Position numbers and translations under genes: made by a program
Part shown: positions 40,211 to 48,569 of the stretch, piece by piece
Layout: each line of letters opens with the position of its first letter
Position numbering within the stretch: the stretch's first letter is position 1
The notes under the pieces: generated by a model
Databases searched by the model: none
What the model was told of the DNA's origin: nothing
Seen by the model: only the letters and a program-made list of their open reading frames with translations
NCBI GenBank assembly: GCA_020635715.1
Contig: JACJZG010000013.1
Location: 1-64,000 of the forward strand
Length of the DNA stretch: 64,000 nt
Reading direction: 5' to 3'
Origin: Flavobacteriales bacterium
Lineage (GTDB): Bacteria; Bacteroidota; Bacteroidia; Flavobacteriales_F; PHOS-HE28

Positions 40211-41380
40211 TCAGTTCCCGTCGGGGTTGCGGCGCACGAAGAGGACTTGCCGGCCAAACTCACCAAAGGACCAGCCCGTGCCGATCACACCGTTCGGAAC
40301 CTCCGCCACGTGCAGCAAACGGTCCTCTCTTCCCAAGTCGAGCACACGCTCCCACTGCGAGCTGCCGTCCATGGTCAATTTCATCAATACGGCATCGGAC
40401 CCCTGGGGCGTGCTTCGCTCGCCGCTGAGATAGATCCCTCCCGACCCCGCACGGCACATGCCGTAGCAGCGTTGATCGAAGAGCGTGTCCCCATGGGTAC
40501 GTGTCCACAAGGTGTCACCCGCTGTATTCAATGCGAGCAGGTAGGCGCGCAGGGTCCTTCGCTGCGTGGTCTGGTCCAACGGACCGAAGGAATCACTCCA
40601 ACCAGCGACCATCCATACATCATCGCCAGCATAGGAGACCGCTCTTCCCTGGTCCATGGATGACCCGCCGAAGGTGCTGGACCAGGCCGGCGCACCGGAG
40701 AGGTCGGTCTTGAATACGAGGATGTCATCGTGTCCTCCGAAGGTCAAGGTTCGGCCGGTGAAGACCAGCTGCTCGCCGTCGGTATCCACGGCGTAGGCCT
40801 CCGCATCGGAAGCGGAAGGTTCCACGCGGGTCCAAAGGGTATCGCCGGAGGCATCACAGCGCATGGCGAACGGTTGGTGCGATCCATCCGACTCGGTGAC
40901 GCCGCAGAACACGGCACCACCATCGGCCAGGGCGACACCGCCGAACAACTGCTGCGAGCCCGCCAGCGGGACGGTGCGGGTCCACTGGATGGTCCCGTTG
41001 GACAGGACCTTGGAGAAGAGGGCATCATGCTTCCGGGCACCAGCGACCATGACACTGCCACAGACGAAAGCTGCACCATCCGGCGCGGAGACCACCTGCT
41101 GCATGAAGTTGTTCCCCTCGATGGGCCAGGTGGTCGATCCGATGGTCGCACCGGTAGAACTGGTGGCATGAAGGACGGTCTGGTACCCATCCGCCGCGTT
41201 GCTGAAGTTGCGCGCCGCCACCAGGTACCCGGTCTCTGTGGACCAGGCACCCACGCCATCCTGTGCACCCGGGCCACCGAAGGTCTGGGTGAAGCTCTGC
41301 GCCCGGACAACGAGGGTCAGCGCGGCGGTTGCGCACACGAAGGCTGCGGAGCGTGAGGCGGCTGGCGAAAGGAGGGACAT
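40211..41380 (-). CDS. Secreted beta-propeller-like protein
   Basis: 389 residues. The start at 41380 gives signal peptide MSLLSPAASRSAAFVCATAALTLVVRAQ. The mature part has repeating ~50-residue blades with (D)TLWTR/(I)QWTRT ends: GTIQWTRTVPLAGSQQLFGGVALADGG, GDTLWTRVEPSASDAEAYAVDTDGE, GAPAWSSTFGGSSMDQGRAV, GDTLWTRTHGDTLFDQRCYGMCRAGSGG. This fits the SBBP-like/outer-surface propeller families common in Bacteroidota. The usual T9SS sorting domain is missing; the protein stops at RRNPDGN right after a blade, so it may be truncated at the 3' end. Confidence 0.75.
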   Translation of the reverse strand: MSLLSPAASRSAAFVCATAALTLVVRAQSFTQTFGGPGAQDGVGAWSTETGYLVAARNFSNAADGYQTVLHATSSTGATIGSTTWPIEGNNFMQQVVSAPDGAAFVCGSVMVAGARKHDALFSKVLSNGTIQWTRTVPLAGSQQLFGGVALADGGAVFCGVTESDGSHQPFAMRCDASGDTLWTRVEPSASDAEAYAVDTDGEQLVFTGRTLTFGGHDDILVFKTDLSGAPAWSSTFGGSSMDQGRAVSYAGDDVWMVAGWSDSFGPLDQTTQRRTLRAYLLALNTAGDTLWTRTHGDTLFDQRCYGMCRAGSGGIYLSGERSTPQGSDAVLMKLTMDGSSQWERVLDLGREDRLLHVAEVPNGVIGTGWSFGEFGRQVLFVRRNPDGN

Positions 41381-41428
41381 GTGACCGTGTTGAAGTCGCA
41401 AGTTCGCTCGTCCGGCTAGTTTCGCGCC

Positions 41429-42067
41429 GTGCAGGTCAAGTCGTCCATCCACCCCTTCCTGTTGACATGGGCCGTGTACGTGGTGTTGCTGCTGCTTGCG
41501 GTGATCGGAACCGACCAGTTGGAGCTGCATCGGATCATGCATGCCTACACAGCGCCATGGGCCGATCGTTGGTTCACAGTCATCACGCATCTGGCGGACG
41601 GTCTCGTACCAACGGCGCTATCGATCGGACTCCTCTTCGCGGTGAACATGCGCGCGTTCCTGATGATGGGGTTGAGCTGCGGGCTCAGTGCGATCATCGT
41701 GCAGGTGATGAAGCGCGTCATGGCGCACGATCGGCCGTATATGTTCAAGGATCGGCTGGGTGACCTACCGTGGGTGGATGGATTGGAACTGCACCATCAC
41801 TTGAGCTTCCCCAGTGGCCATGCGACGGCCGCCTTCAGCATGTGTTTCACCCTCGCGGTCCTGATCGACCGGCGTGCCTGGAGCCTTGTCCTCGGGTTTC
41901 TCGCCGCGCTGCTTGCGTACAGCAGGGTCTATCTTTCGCAGCACTTCACCGAGGACATCCTGGCCGGAGCGGTGCTAGGTACAATGGTCGCACTGGGCGT
42001 GCAACAGTGGTTGGACCGGAGCGCGTGGAAGAGCCGGGCCTGGCTCCAGTGGCGACCGTTCAATTGA
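41429..42067 (+). CDS. PAP2-family membrane phosphatase
   Basis: 212 residues from a GTG start (MQVKSSIHPFLLTWAVYVVLLLLAVIG). All three acid phosphatase motifs are present: KRVMAHDRPY (K-x6-RP), FPSGHATAAF (PSGH) and SRVYLSQHFTEDILAG (SR-x5-H-x3-D). Five or six membrane helices. It dephosphorylates lipid phosphates such as phosphatidate or undecaprenyl pyrophosphate on the outer face of the inner membrane. The exact substrate is unknown. TAGTTTCG ends 4 nt before the start codon, so its mRNA may be leaderless. It overlaps the convergent gene by 8 bp. Confidence 0.9.
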   Translation: MQVKSSIHPFLLTWAVYVVLLLLAVIGTDQLELHRIMHAYTAPWADRWFTVITHLADGLVPTALSIGLLFAVNMRAFLMMGLSCGLSAIIVQVMKRVMAHDRPYMFKDRLGDLPWVDGLELHHHLSFPSGHATAAFSMCFTLAVLIDRRAWSLVLGFLAALLAYSRVYLSQHFTEDILAGAVLGTMVALGVQQWLDRSAWKSRAWLQWRPFN

Positions 42068-42560
42068 AGTAGTAGCGCACGCCGAGACCGGCATCAAAGT
42101 TCACGTAGGTCGCAGGGACGAGGTCGAGCGTTGGCGCCACCTCCATGAAGACGTCGACAGGGGCGCCATCGAACAAATAGGCCAGCCCGACAGGGAAGCG
42201 GATCCCCAGGGTCACATGCGTGCCATCGTGGTCGTAATAGCGACCCCGGTCCCAATAACCGCCCCGTCCCCAGGCACGCATACGCAGCCCCGGGCCATAA
42301 TAGAGCGGTAGTTTCCCAGAGCTGACCTGGATAAGGCCCATGTTGTGGAAGAGCATGTCCGCATGCATGTGCAGGTAGCCCGAATGCCACGGTCCCCATG
42401 CCAGTCCGAAGTCGAAGGCCCGATCACCGCTCGTCCAGACCTTGCCGCTCAAGCCTGTCGGATCACCGATCATGACGCCAAGCCCCAAGCCACGGTCCTG
42501 GGCCTGTGTGGATAGCGTGGTGCACGAAAGGAGCAGTGTTAGGAGGATGGTGTGGCGCAT
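42060..42560 (-). CDS. Outer-membrane beta-barrel-like protein
   Basis: 166 residues. The start at 42560 gives signal peptide MRHTILLTLLLSCTTLSTQAQ. The mature part shows amphipathic strands: LGLGVMIGDPTGLSGKVW, AFDFGLAWGP, YLHMHADMLFHN, KLPLYYGPGLRMRAWG, HVTLGIRFPVGLAYLF, DVFMEVAPTLDLVP, and ends GVRYYFN with a C-terminal aromatic, typical of outer-membrane barrels. Function unknown. Upstream CAACTTTG is one mismatch from TAnnTTTG, 5 nt before the ATG. Confidence 0.75.
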   Translation of the reverse strand: MRHTILLTLLLSCTTLSTQAQDRGLGLGVMIGDPTGLSGKVWTSGDRAFDFGLAWGPWHSGYLHMHADMLFHNMGLIQVSSGKLPLYYGPGLRMRAWGRGGYWDRGRYYDHDGTHVTLGIRFPVGLAYLFDGAPVDVFMEVAPTLDLVPATYVNFDAGLGVRYYFN

Positions 42561-42659
42561 GGTGGCAAAGTTGAGGTACGCATCGGGGCCATACGGGCTG
42601 GCTCCTGATCTGCTTTCAACGATCACCATGCCGATCGTGTGTGGATGGGCCCGAAAATG

Positions 42660-42685
42660 CTTGAAGCGCCCTGGGGCGCTTCAAG
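42660..42685 (-). terminator. Perfect 11-bp hairpin, probable terminator of the 42802 gene
   Basis: cttgaagcgcc (42660-42670) and ggcgcttcaag (42675-42685) pair perfectly around ctgg. It lies 117 bp after the stop of the minus-strand sorbosone dehydrogenase-like gene. The T-tract on that strand is weak (cattttcgg). The rest of 42561-42801 has nothing recognisable. Confidence 0.55.
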
Positions 42686-42801
42686 GACCCGCACGATCAG
42701 GACTCTCCCTTCCGGACCGTGCTCGTCCTCATTGTGACGAAGGGGCACGGGTGGGGTCACAGGTCCGGGGAAAAATCTTTTTGACCGCTTGAGGGGAGGT
42801 A

Positions 42802-43923
42802 TCATTCCCCGGAATAGGTGATCCGGTAGATCCGATCGCCCGCATCATCGCTCACGAGCAAACTGCCGTCCGGAGCAACAAGAACATCCACTGGCCGGCC
42901 TGTCTTTCGCCCTCCTTGCAGCCAGCCTTCGGCAAAGACCTCGGTGGTAGCGGTGCCATCCGCCTCGGTGAAGGCCACCACCACCCGATACCCAATGGGT
43001 TCAGAGCGGTTCCAACTACCATGCTCCGCGATGAACAGTGCGTTGCGGTATCGTTCTGGAAATGCACTTCCGGTATAGAACCGGCAACCCAACGGGGCCA
43101 CATGCGGACCGAGTTCCGCGGAAGGGGGAACGAACTCCCCACATGTCCTATCCTTACCGAATTCAGGATCGGGGATGGATCCTGCATGGCAGAACGGATA
43201 ACCGAAGTGCTCGCCGTCCTTCTGCGACCGGTTGAGTTCACAGTCTGGACTGTCATCACCGAGCCAGTCACGGCCGTTATCCGTGAACCACAGCTCTTTC
43301 GTGATCGGATGCCAGTCAAAGCCCACCGAATTGCGCACGCCGCGCGCCACGATACGGAGATCGTTTCCATCGGCCTTCATACGCGTGATGGTGGCGAACA
43401 GGCTGTCCTCGCTGAGGCAGATGTTGCATGGCGCACCTATCGGCACATACAGATCCCCCTCCGGACCGAAGGCGATGAACTTCCAGCCGTGATGGGTCTC
43501 CGCGGGGAGGCGGTCGGTGACCACCACCGGTTCCGGAGGGTCTGCGAGGCGGCCTTCGATGGCAGGCAGTTTCACGATGCGGTCAACGGCGCTCACGTAG
43601 AGGTCCCCATTCCTGAAGGCCACCCCGACCGGCATGTTCAGACCGCGGGCCACCACGTGCCGTGCATCCACCTTGCCGTCACCGTCGTTGTCGCGAAGGG
43701 CGTGCACCACACCTTCATCGCGGGTTCCCACGAAGAGCGTTCCTTCATCGCCCCAGCACATCGCCCGTGCATTGGTCACCTCGTCAGCGAACACGTCGAT
43801 GACGAAACCCTTGGGCAGCGTGATATGATCAAGGCCCTGTGTGGTGGCCCGCATGGGCGGCACACATACCGAGCCTGTCAGGCCGAAGAGGAGAGGGATG
43901 GGGAGGAGACGCCAGGCGCGCAT
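42802..43923 (-). CDS. Sorbosone dehydrogenase-like PQQ propeller protein
   Basis: 373 residues. Signal peptide MRAWRLLPIPLLFGLTGSVC (VC may be a lipobox). Glucose/sorbosone dehydrogenase motifs: LPKGFVIDVFADEVTNARAM, NMPVGVAFRNGDLYVSAVDRI, HHGWKFIAFGPEGDLYVPIGAPCNIC, RGVRNSVGFDWHP, LWFTDNGRDWLGDDSPDCELN, RYRNALFIAEHGSWNRS and GRPVDVLVAPDGSLLVSDD. The pattern matches the L-sorbosone dehydrogenase-type clade. It is predicted to oxidise sugar aldehydes with PQQ; the true substrate is unknown. No pqq synthesis genes are in the window, so cofactor supply is unclear. A hairpin follows 117 bp downstream. Confidence 0.88.
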   Translation of the reverse strand: MRAWRLLPIPLLFGLTGSVCVPPMRATTQGLDHITLPKGFVIDVFADEVTNARAMCWGDEGTLFVGTRDEGVVHALRDNDGDGKVDARHVVARGLNMPVGVAFRNGDLYVSAVDRIVKLPAIEGRLADPPEPVVVTDRLPAETHHGWKFIAFGPEGDLYVPIGAPCNICLSEDSLFATITRMKADGNDLRIVARGVRNSVGFDWHPITKELWFTDNGRDWLGDDSPDCELNRSQKDGEHFGYPFCHAGSIPDPEFGKDRTCGEFVPPSAELGPHVAPLGCRFYTGSAFPERYRNALFIAEHGSWNRSEPIGYRVVVAFTEADGTATTEVFAEGWLQGGRKTGRPVDVLVAPDGSLLVSDDAGDRIYRITYSGE

Positions 43924-43937
43924 CGATCACCCGGCCA

Positions 43938-44519
43938 TCATTCCTTCGGTTCCAGGACGAGCCTGTCCAGGTATTGCTTGCGCAATGCACCACTGCTTGC
44001 GAAGAACCACTCCTTCAATCCATAGTGGTAACCGCGGCGGAGACCTGTGCGGTGGGTTCCCAGCAGCCCGCGTGGCCCGCTGAGCTTCTGCAGAACACGT
44101 GTGACCTTCACCGAGATATCGTCGATGGTCATCTTCTTTGCGTGGGTCTTCGCCCAGGCACGGGCATGTTCCATGATCGCCTCCTTGGGTAGCAGGCCAT
44201 CCTTCTTGATGGCAGCGATGACCATCTCATCCCAAGGGCTCAGGCGGTAACCACCGGCACGGACATTCCTCTTTCGACCCCGCCGTTTAGGCGCCACCTT
44301 CGCCGTTCCTTCATTCCCATCCTGGACCTTCGGCGGTCGCCCCGGTCCACGTTTGACAGTTGTCTCAGGCGCGGCTTTCGCGGCCTTGGCCTGAAGCGTT
44401 TTCAATTCGCTAATGGTATCACGGACCTTGTCCAGCTGGAACATCAACCTTCTCCTTTCCGAACGGTACTGGTTCAACAGGAGGTCGATGTTCTTTTCAC
44501 CAAGTCTTTCTTTGGCCAT
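43938..44519 (-). CDS. AT-hook-like DNA-binding protein
   Basis: 193 residues from the ATG at 44519. N-terminal coiled coil (MAKERLGEKNIDLLLNQYRSERRRLMFQLDKVRDTISELK). Two AT-hook-like cores follow: KRGPGRPPK and PKRRGRKRN. Then a helical region that looks like a winged-helix or HTH (SPWDEMVIAAIKKDGLLPKEAIMEHARAWAK ... DISVKVTRVLQKL), and a basic tail. This plan is typical of a Bacteroidota nucleoid-associated or regulatory protein. A candidate box TACTTTAG (44573-44580, minus) lies 53 nt upstream. Confidence 0.65.
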   Translation of the reverse strand: MAKERLGEKNIDLLLNQYRSERRRLMFQLDKVRDTISELKTLQAKAAKAAPETTVKRGPGRPPKVQDGNEGTAKVAPKRRGRKRNVRAGGYRLSPWDEMVIAAIKKDGLLPKEAIMEHARAWAKTHAKKMTIDDISVKVTRVLQKLSGPRGLLGTHRTGLRRGYHYGLKEWFFASSGALRKQYLDRLVLEPKE

Positions 44520-44601
44520 TCTTCGTTGCGTTGATTTTGGAGCACTATAGAAGGTGGCGAGCGCCACCGGGGCTAAAGTACGTTCGTTCAAGTTGGTATG
44601 C

Positions 44602-45651
44602 TCAGATGAGCTGCAATGGAGGGCCGGCTTCTCTTTTCCCAAAACTCCCGATACAACGCACCATGTGCCCACCAGCCGTGAAGGTCGCGCTCAACGCATC
44701 GATCGACCGGGGATCGCAGGCTACCAACAATCCGCCACTTGTTTGTGGATCGGCAAGGATGAACATATGCTCCATCCCGCTGGCCCCTTCAATGTACTTC
44801 GCCTGATCCTTCCAATTGCGCAATGCCCCGTCAGGGTAGCAACCTTGGGCGATGAGCGCCTTCACATCAGGCATGACCGGCAGCGCCTCGTATTCCACTG
44901 TTGCGGACAGATCCGAGCCGCACATTTCCAGCAGATGGCCCGCAAGCCCGAAACCGGTGACGTCCGTCATGGCATGCACCCCTTCCATGGACCCCAATGC
45001 GGTCCCCACATCGTTCAACCGCGCCATGGTCTCGTGCAACAGGATGATCTGGTCGTCGCGGAGCAGGCCGCGCTTCAAAGCGGTGCCAAGGATCCCGGTC
45101 CCGATCGGTTTGGTGAGGAACAGCAGGTCACCCGGCAGGGCGGTGTGGTTGCGCTTCACCTGGTCCTTCAACACTTCACCGGTCACCGCAAGTCCGAAGA
45201 ACGGTTCGGGTGCATCAATACTGTGTCCTCCGGCCAGTGCAATGCCCGCCTTGGTACAGATGGTGCGGGCGCCATCCAGCACGTGGCGGGCAAGTTCCGG
45301 TGACAGGCGTTCCACAGGCCAGCCCAGGATCGCCACCGCCAGCAAGGGCCGTCCCCCCATGGCGTACACGTCACTGAGCGCGTTCGCCGCGGCGATCCGT
45401 CCGAAGTCGAAGGGGTCGTCCACGATGGGTGAGAAGAAGTCCGTGGTGCTGATGATGCAGCGCCCGTCCCCGAGTTGATACACCGCAGCATCGTCCCGCG
45501 TTCCGTACCCGACGAGCAGGGCGGGGTCCGGCAGGTTCGGCACCTCGCCCTTCAGGATCGCCTGGAGCGTTTCCGGGGCGATCTTGCAACCGCAGCCTGC
45601 ACCATGGCTGTAGCTGGTGAGCCGTATCGGCCCGGTCGATGCGTTGTTCAT
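44602..45651 (-). CDS. selD: Selenide, water dikinase
   Basis: 349 residues, standard length. The active site HGAGCGCK places C20, C22 and K23 at the catalytic positions; the residue often replaced by Sec in other organisms is Cys here. Downstream motifs: DDAAVYQLGDGRCIISTTDFFSPIVDDPFDFG, ANALSDVYAMGG, AGGHSIDAPEPFFGLAVTG, DVTGFGLAGHL. SelD makes selenophosphate from selenide and ATP. Its start overlaps mnmH by 4 bp (ATGA), so the selenium goes to tRNA 2-selenouridine. No selA/selB/selC are seen in the window. Confidence 0.96.
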   Translation of the reverse strand: MNNASTGPIRLTSYSHGAGCGCKIAPETLQAILKGEVPNLPDPALLVGYGTRDDAAVYQLGDGRCIISTTDFFSPIVDDPFDFGRIAAANALSDVYAMGGRPLLAVAILGWPVERLSPELARHVLDGARTICTKAGIALAGGHSIDAPEPFFGLAVTGEVLKDQVKRNHTALPGDLLFLTKPIGTGILGTALKRGLLRDDQIILLHETMARLNDVGTALGSMEGVHAMTDVTGFGLAGHLLEMCGSDLSATVEYEALPVMPDVKALIAQGCYPDGALRNWKDQAKYIEGASGMEHMFILADPQTSGGLLVACDPRSIDALSATFTAGGHMVRCIGSFGKREAGPPLQLI

Positions 45652-46661
45652 GCGTTCTGGATGAGGAAGGCCGCGATCTCGGAGGGGGCCGCATTCGGAG
45701 GTGAAAGATGGACGACCCGTTGTTGGTCGCGTTGGGAAACGCCGAACAGGTAGGAGCGGTCGTAGTAACCGAGCGTGATCAGGACCACTTCCCGGAGGTC
45801 GTTGTTACCCAAAGCATCCAATGCACGCTTGCAATGTTGAGGACCAATGCGGCGACCGATGCGTTGGACCGCTTCCGCGAGATCCGCATTGGGGAATGAG
45901 CCATATTCCGCAAGCAAGCGGTTCGCACGCTGGTCCACAGGTACCTCGACGAAATAGAGTTGAGCGGCACGCATCTGCGCGAAGAAGGCACGTGGCAGGC
46001 TGACCCTACCGATCATGGCGCTTTCATCCTCCACCCAGATCGGACGTTCCCGGTTCAAAGCGTTCATCCGGCTCCACAACAGGTTCTCGAAATGTTCGGT
46101 GGTGGGTTGTGGCCCCGCACCGAGCCCTCCGAAGCTGGATCCTTTGTGGCTGGCCAGGTCCTCCAGATCGATGACCTGCTCACCCTGTTCCTTCAATCGC
46201 TCCAGGGTCTCGGTCTTGCCCGAGCCGGTGTATCCTCCCAGGACCCGAAGCGGAAGTGGACGTTCCAGTTCGCGCAGGATGTGGTTCCTGAAGGCTTTGT
46301 AGCCGCGTTGCAGGGTATGGACCTCCTTGAAACCGGCCTTGTCCAGCAGCCAGCCAACGCTGCCGCTGCGCTCCCCGCCGCGCCAGCAATGCACCCTGAT
46401 GCAGCCGTTCGGCGCTATCCGTTGGGACTCTTCCACCATGACCGACAACCTGGGACCCACGATCCGCAAGCCTTCCAGCAAGGCGGCGTCACGACCCTGC
46501 TGCTTGTAAAGCGTGCCTACGACCGCTCGTTCCTCGTTGGTGAACAGCGGCACGTTGAGCGCCCCTGGAACATGGCCCCGCTGGTATTCACCAGGGCTGC
46601 GCACGTCGATGATGGGCGTGCCTTGTGCAAGCCAGTCCTCGATGGGCAATGCATGCACCAT
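45648..46661 (-). CDS. mnmH: tRNA 2-selenouridine synthase
   Basis: 337 residues. N-terminal rhodanese domain with active-site Cys in RVHCWRGGERSGS; C-terminal P-loop domain with GGYTGSGKTETLERL. MnmH (SelU/YbbB) first attaches a geranyl group to 2-thiouridine at the wobble position of Lys, Glu and Gln tRNAs, then replaces sulfur with selenium from SelD's selenophosphate. It is directly coupled to selD and lies 19 bp after osmC on the same strand. Confidence 0.95.
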   Translation of the reverse strand: MVHALPIEDWLAQGTPIIDVRSPGEYQRGHVPGALNVPLFTNEERAVVGTLYKQQGRDAALLEGLRIVGPRLSVMVEESQRIAPNGCIRVHCWRGGERSGSVGWLLDKAGFKEVHTLQRGYKAFRNHILRELERPLPLRVLGGYTGSGKTETLERLKEQGEQVIDLEDLASHKGSSFGGLGAGPQPTTEHFENLLWSRMNALNRERPIWVEDESAMIGRVSLPRAFFAQMRAAQLYFVEVPVDQRANRLLAEYGSFPNADLAEAVQRIGRRIGPQHCKRALDALGNNDLREVVLITLGYYDRSYLFGVSQRDQQRVVHLSPPNAAPSEIAAFLIQNA

Positions 46662-46680
46662 TCCAGCCCGCGTGTATCCT

Positions 46681-47118
46681 TCACCCGGCGAGCTGCGCGC
46701 TCAGGGTGATCGGGACGGACCGCAACAGTTGGCTGATCGGGCAATTGACCTTTGCGTCCTCTGCACAAGCCTTGAACTTATCCGCGGTGATGCCGGGTAT
46801 GCGCGCCTGCAGGTCCAGGTGGATACCGACCACACCCATGCCATCACCCACCTTGCCCATCTTCACATTCGCAGTGCATTCAAGGTTCTCTGCGGTGAAC
46901 CCGGCAGCGTTCAATACGAAGCTCAGTTTCATCGTGAAGCAACTGGCATGGGCGGCTGCGATCAGCTCTTCCGGATTGGTCCCTGCCTTGCCGTCCTCAC
47001 TTTCGAAGCGGGTGTGAAAGGAATGCGGAGTTCCATCCAACACGCCGCTCGTGGTAGTGATGGTGCCCGATCCTTCCTTGCCGCTACCCTTCCAATTCGC
47101 CGTTGCGCTCCTGTTCAT
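46681..47118 (-). CDS. OsmC-family peroxidase
   Basis: 145 residues from the ATG at 47118 (MNRSATANWKGSGKEGSG). Two catalytic cysteines are present: HASCFTMKLS (first Cys) and VNCPISQLLRS (second Cys). OsmC/Ohr proteins reduce organic hydroperoxides. NPEELIAAAHASCF and the C-terminal PITLSAQL match the OsmC branch rather than Ohr. It lies 50 bp after uspA and 19 bp before mnmH, all on one strand. Confidence 0.9.
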   Translation of the reverse strand: MNRSATANWKGSGKEGSGTITTTSGVLDGTPHSFHTRFESEDGKAGTNPEELIAAAHASCFTMKLSFVLNAAGFTAENLECTANVKMGKVGDGMGVVGIHLDLQARIPGITADKFKACAEDAKVNCPISQLLRSVPITLSAQLAG

Positions 47119-47168
47119 GTTCTGGCCTATTTGGTCACGTTCCAAAGGTAACCGATGCCAGCACGTCC

Positions 47169-47612
47169 TCAGGGTCGTGCAGTTACCGGCACGATGAACA
47201 AGGGCCACCGGTGCTCCTTCAGCAGGTCTTCACTCACACTCCCGTCAATGATGCGCGCAAGTCCACGACGCCCATGGCTTCCAAGTATGATCAGGTGGGC
47301 ATCGAATGACCCAGCCTCCGCCACGAGGGTTTCCACGATCGGTCCCATCACCAGCCGATGATCGACCTCGCACCCCAATGCCGAAAGTTCCTGCCTTCTC
47401 CGCAACAATTCCGCGTGCTCGTGCTTCAGTTCATCCGCACGCGCATCCCTGATGTATTGCGGACCGACCTCATAGCCCACGAAGTCGGGTGGGGGAGTGG
47501 CCACATGCACCAACCGCAGCTTGACTTCACGATCCGCCGCAATAAAGTGGACGTGGTCCAATACGAGATCGTCGGTATCTGAAATATCCAGTGCAACAAG
47601 GATGTTGTGCAT
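47169..47612 (-). CDS. Universal stress protein (UspA family)
   Basis: 147 residues. The start at 47612 (MHNILVALDISD) is the family start. The ATP-binding motif near the C-terminus is GSHGRRGLARIIDGSVSEDLL (G-2x-G-9x-GS type), so it should bind ATP. N-terminal D in VALDIS and the VHVATPPP strand are typical. It heads a probable uspA-osmC-mnmH-selD operon. TAGCTTTA on the minus strand (47616-47623) ends 3 nt before the ATG. Confidence 0.88.
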   Translation of the reverse strand: MHNILVALDISDTDDLVLDHVHFIAADREVKLRLVHVATPPPDFVGYEVGPQYIRDARADELKHEHAELLRRRQELSALGCEVDHRLVMGPIVETLVAEAGSFDAHLIILGSHGRRGLARIIDGSVSEDLLKEHRWPLFIVPVTARP

Positions 47613-47654
47613 GCCTAAAGCTAAGCATGGAACGGGGAGAAAGATCAACGGGTG

Positions 47655-47686
47655 GTTGTATTTAACCGAATGGTTTAATATATTTG
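47655..47686 (+). promoter_or_regulatory. Promoter and operator-like palindrome of the ArsR-SRPBCC array
   Basis: GTTG (47655-47658), 20 bp, then TATATTTG (47679-47686) form the best Bacteroidota-type promoter in the window. The spacer contains the inverted repeat aacc-gaat-ggtt with flanking ttt/taa, a plausible ArsR operator that would block RNA polymerase between the two boxes. The ArsR start codon is 16 nt downstream. Confidence 0.65.
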
Positions 47687-47702
47687 CTCCGTCAACGTCG
47701 AT

Positions 47703-48077
47703 ATGGACCGCCTGTCTATCACCTTCTCCGCATTGGCCGACCCCACGCGCAGGGCCATCCTGGCACGGCTTTCCAGCGGTCCGGCCTCGGTGAATGAGCT
47801 GGCCGCACCCTTCGACATGAGCTTGCCCGCGGTGAGCAAGCACCTGAAAGTGCTGGAGAAAGCGCAGTTGATCGCGCGTGGAAAAGAGGCGCAGTGGCGG
47901 CCATGCGAGATCAAGGCGGCTCCGCTGAAAGAAGCCACCGACTGGATGGAGCAGTACCGCCAGTTCTGGGAGGAGCGCTTCGATCGGCTGGAGGAGTACC
48001 TGAAGGAGCTGCAGGCGCAGGAGAAGTCATCCGCCTCGAAGACCACCAAGACCAAGAAGCATGGAAGCAACAAGTAA
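47703..48077 (+). CDS. ArsR-family transcriptional repressor
   Basis: 124 residues. Winged-helix domain: ITFSALADPTRRAILARLSSG, VNELAAPFDMSLPAVSKHLKVLEKAQLI, RGKEAQWRPCEIK. There is no CxC metal site, as usual for the ArsR branch that is fused to or precedes SRPBCC genes. The C-terminal tail (LKELQAQEKSSASKTTKTKK) is basic. Its stop overlaps the next gene's start by 17 bp (48061-48077), so translation is coupled. It is expected to repress its own promoter and therefore the whole downstream array; the inducer is unknown. Confidence 0.92.
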   Translation: MDRLSITFSALADPTRRAILARLSSGPASVNELAAPFDMSLPAVSKHLKVLEKAQLIARGKEAQWRPCEIKAAPLKEATDWMEQYRQFWEERFDRLEEYLKELQAQEKSSASKTTKTKKHGSNK

Positions 48078-48534
48078 AGCCCCGGACGGCGTGGTCGGTG
48101 ACCGCGAGATCGTGATCACGCGCAATATCGCCGCGCCGCGTGAGCGCGTGTGGAAAGCCTTCACCACGGCCGAGGCATTGGCGCATTGGTGGGGGCCGAA
48201 CGGCTTCACCATCTCCACCACTTCGTTCGACTTCCGCGAAGGCGGCGAATGGGTCTTCATCATGCACGGTCCGGACGGCCGCGACTATCCGAACTGGATC
48301 CGTTTCACGCGGATCGATGAGCCATCGCGCATGGACCATGACCATGGCGGAGACGGTGACCGCGTGATCTTCCGTGCTGTCATCACCCTGGAGGAGGTGG
48401 ACGGCAAGACCCGGGTCACGCTTCATTCCACCTTCGAGACCAAGGAGCAGCGCGACCTGGTCGTGAAGGAATACGGTGCTGTGGAGGGTGGTCAACAGAC
48501 CCTTGCGCGTCTCGATGAATACCTGAATTCATAA
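48061..48534 (+). CDS. SRPBCC (AHSA1-type) protein 1
   Basis: 157 residues. START/Bet v1-like fold: ITRNIAAPRERVWKAFTTAEALAHWWGPNGFTISTTSFDFREGGEWVFIMHGPDGRDYPNW, then a beta-rich half and C-terminal helix (YGAVEGGQQTLARLDEYLN). AHSA1 domains bind hydrophobic ligands or Hsp90-type partners; bacterial members next to ArsR are mostly uncharacterised. First structural gene of the array, overlapping arsR. Confidence 0.88.
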   Translation: MEATSKAPDGVVGDREIVITRNIAAPRERVWKAFTTAEALAHWWGPNGFTISTTSFDFREGGEWVFIMHGPDGRDYPNWIRFTRIDEPSRMDHDHGGDGDRVIFRAVITLEEVDGKTRVTLHSTFETKEQRDLVVKEYGAVEGGQQTLARLDEYLNS

Positions 48535-48569
48535 GGCGGATGTTCCAGCCCCGACCAAACCCCTGACCC

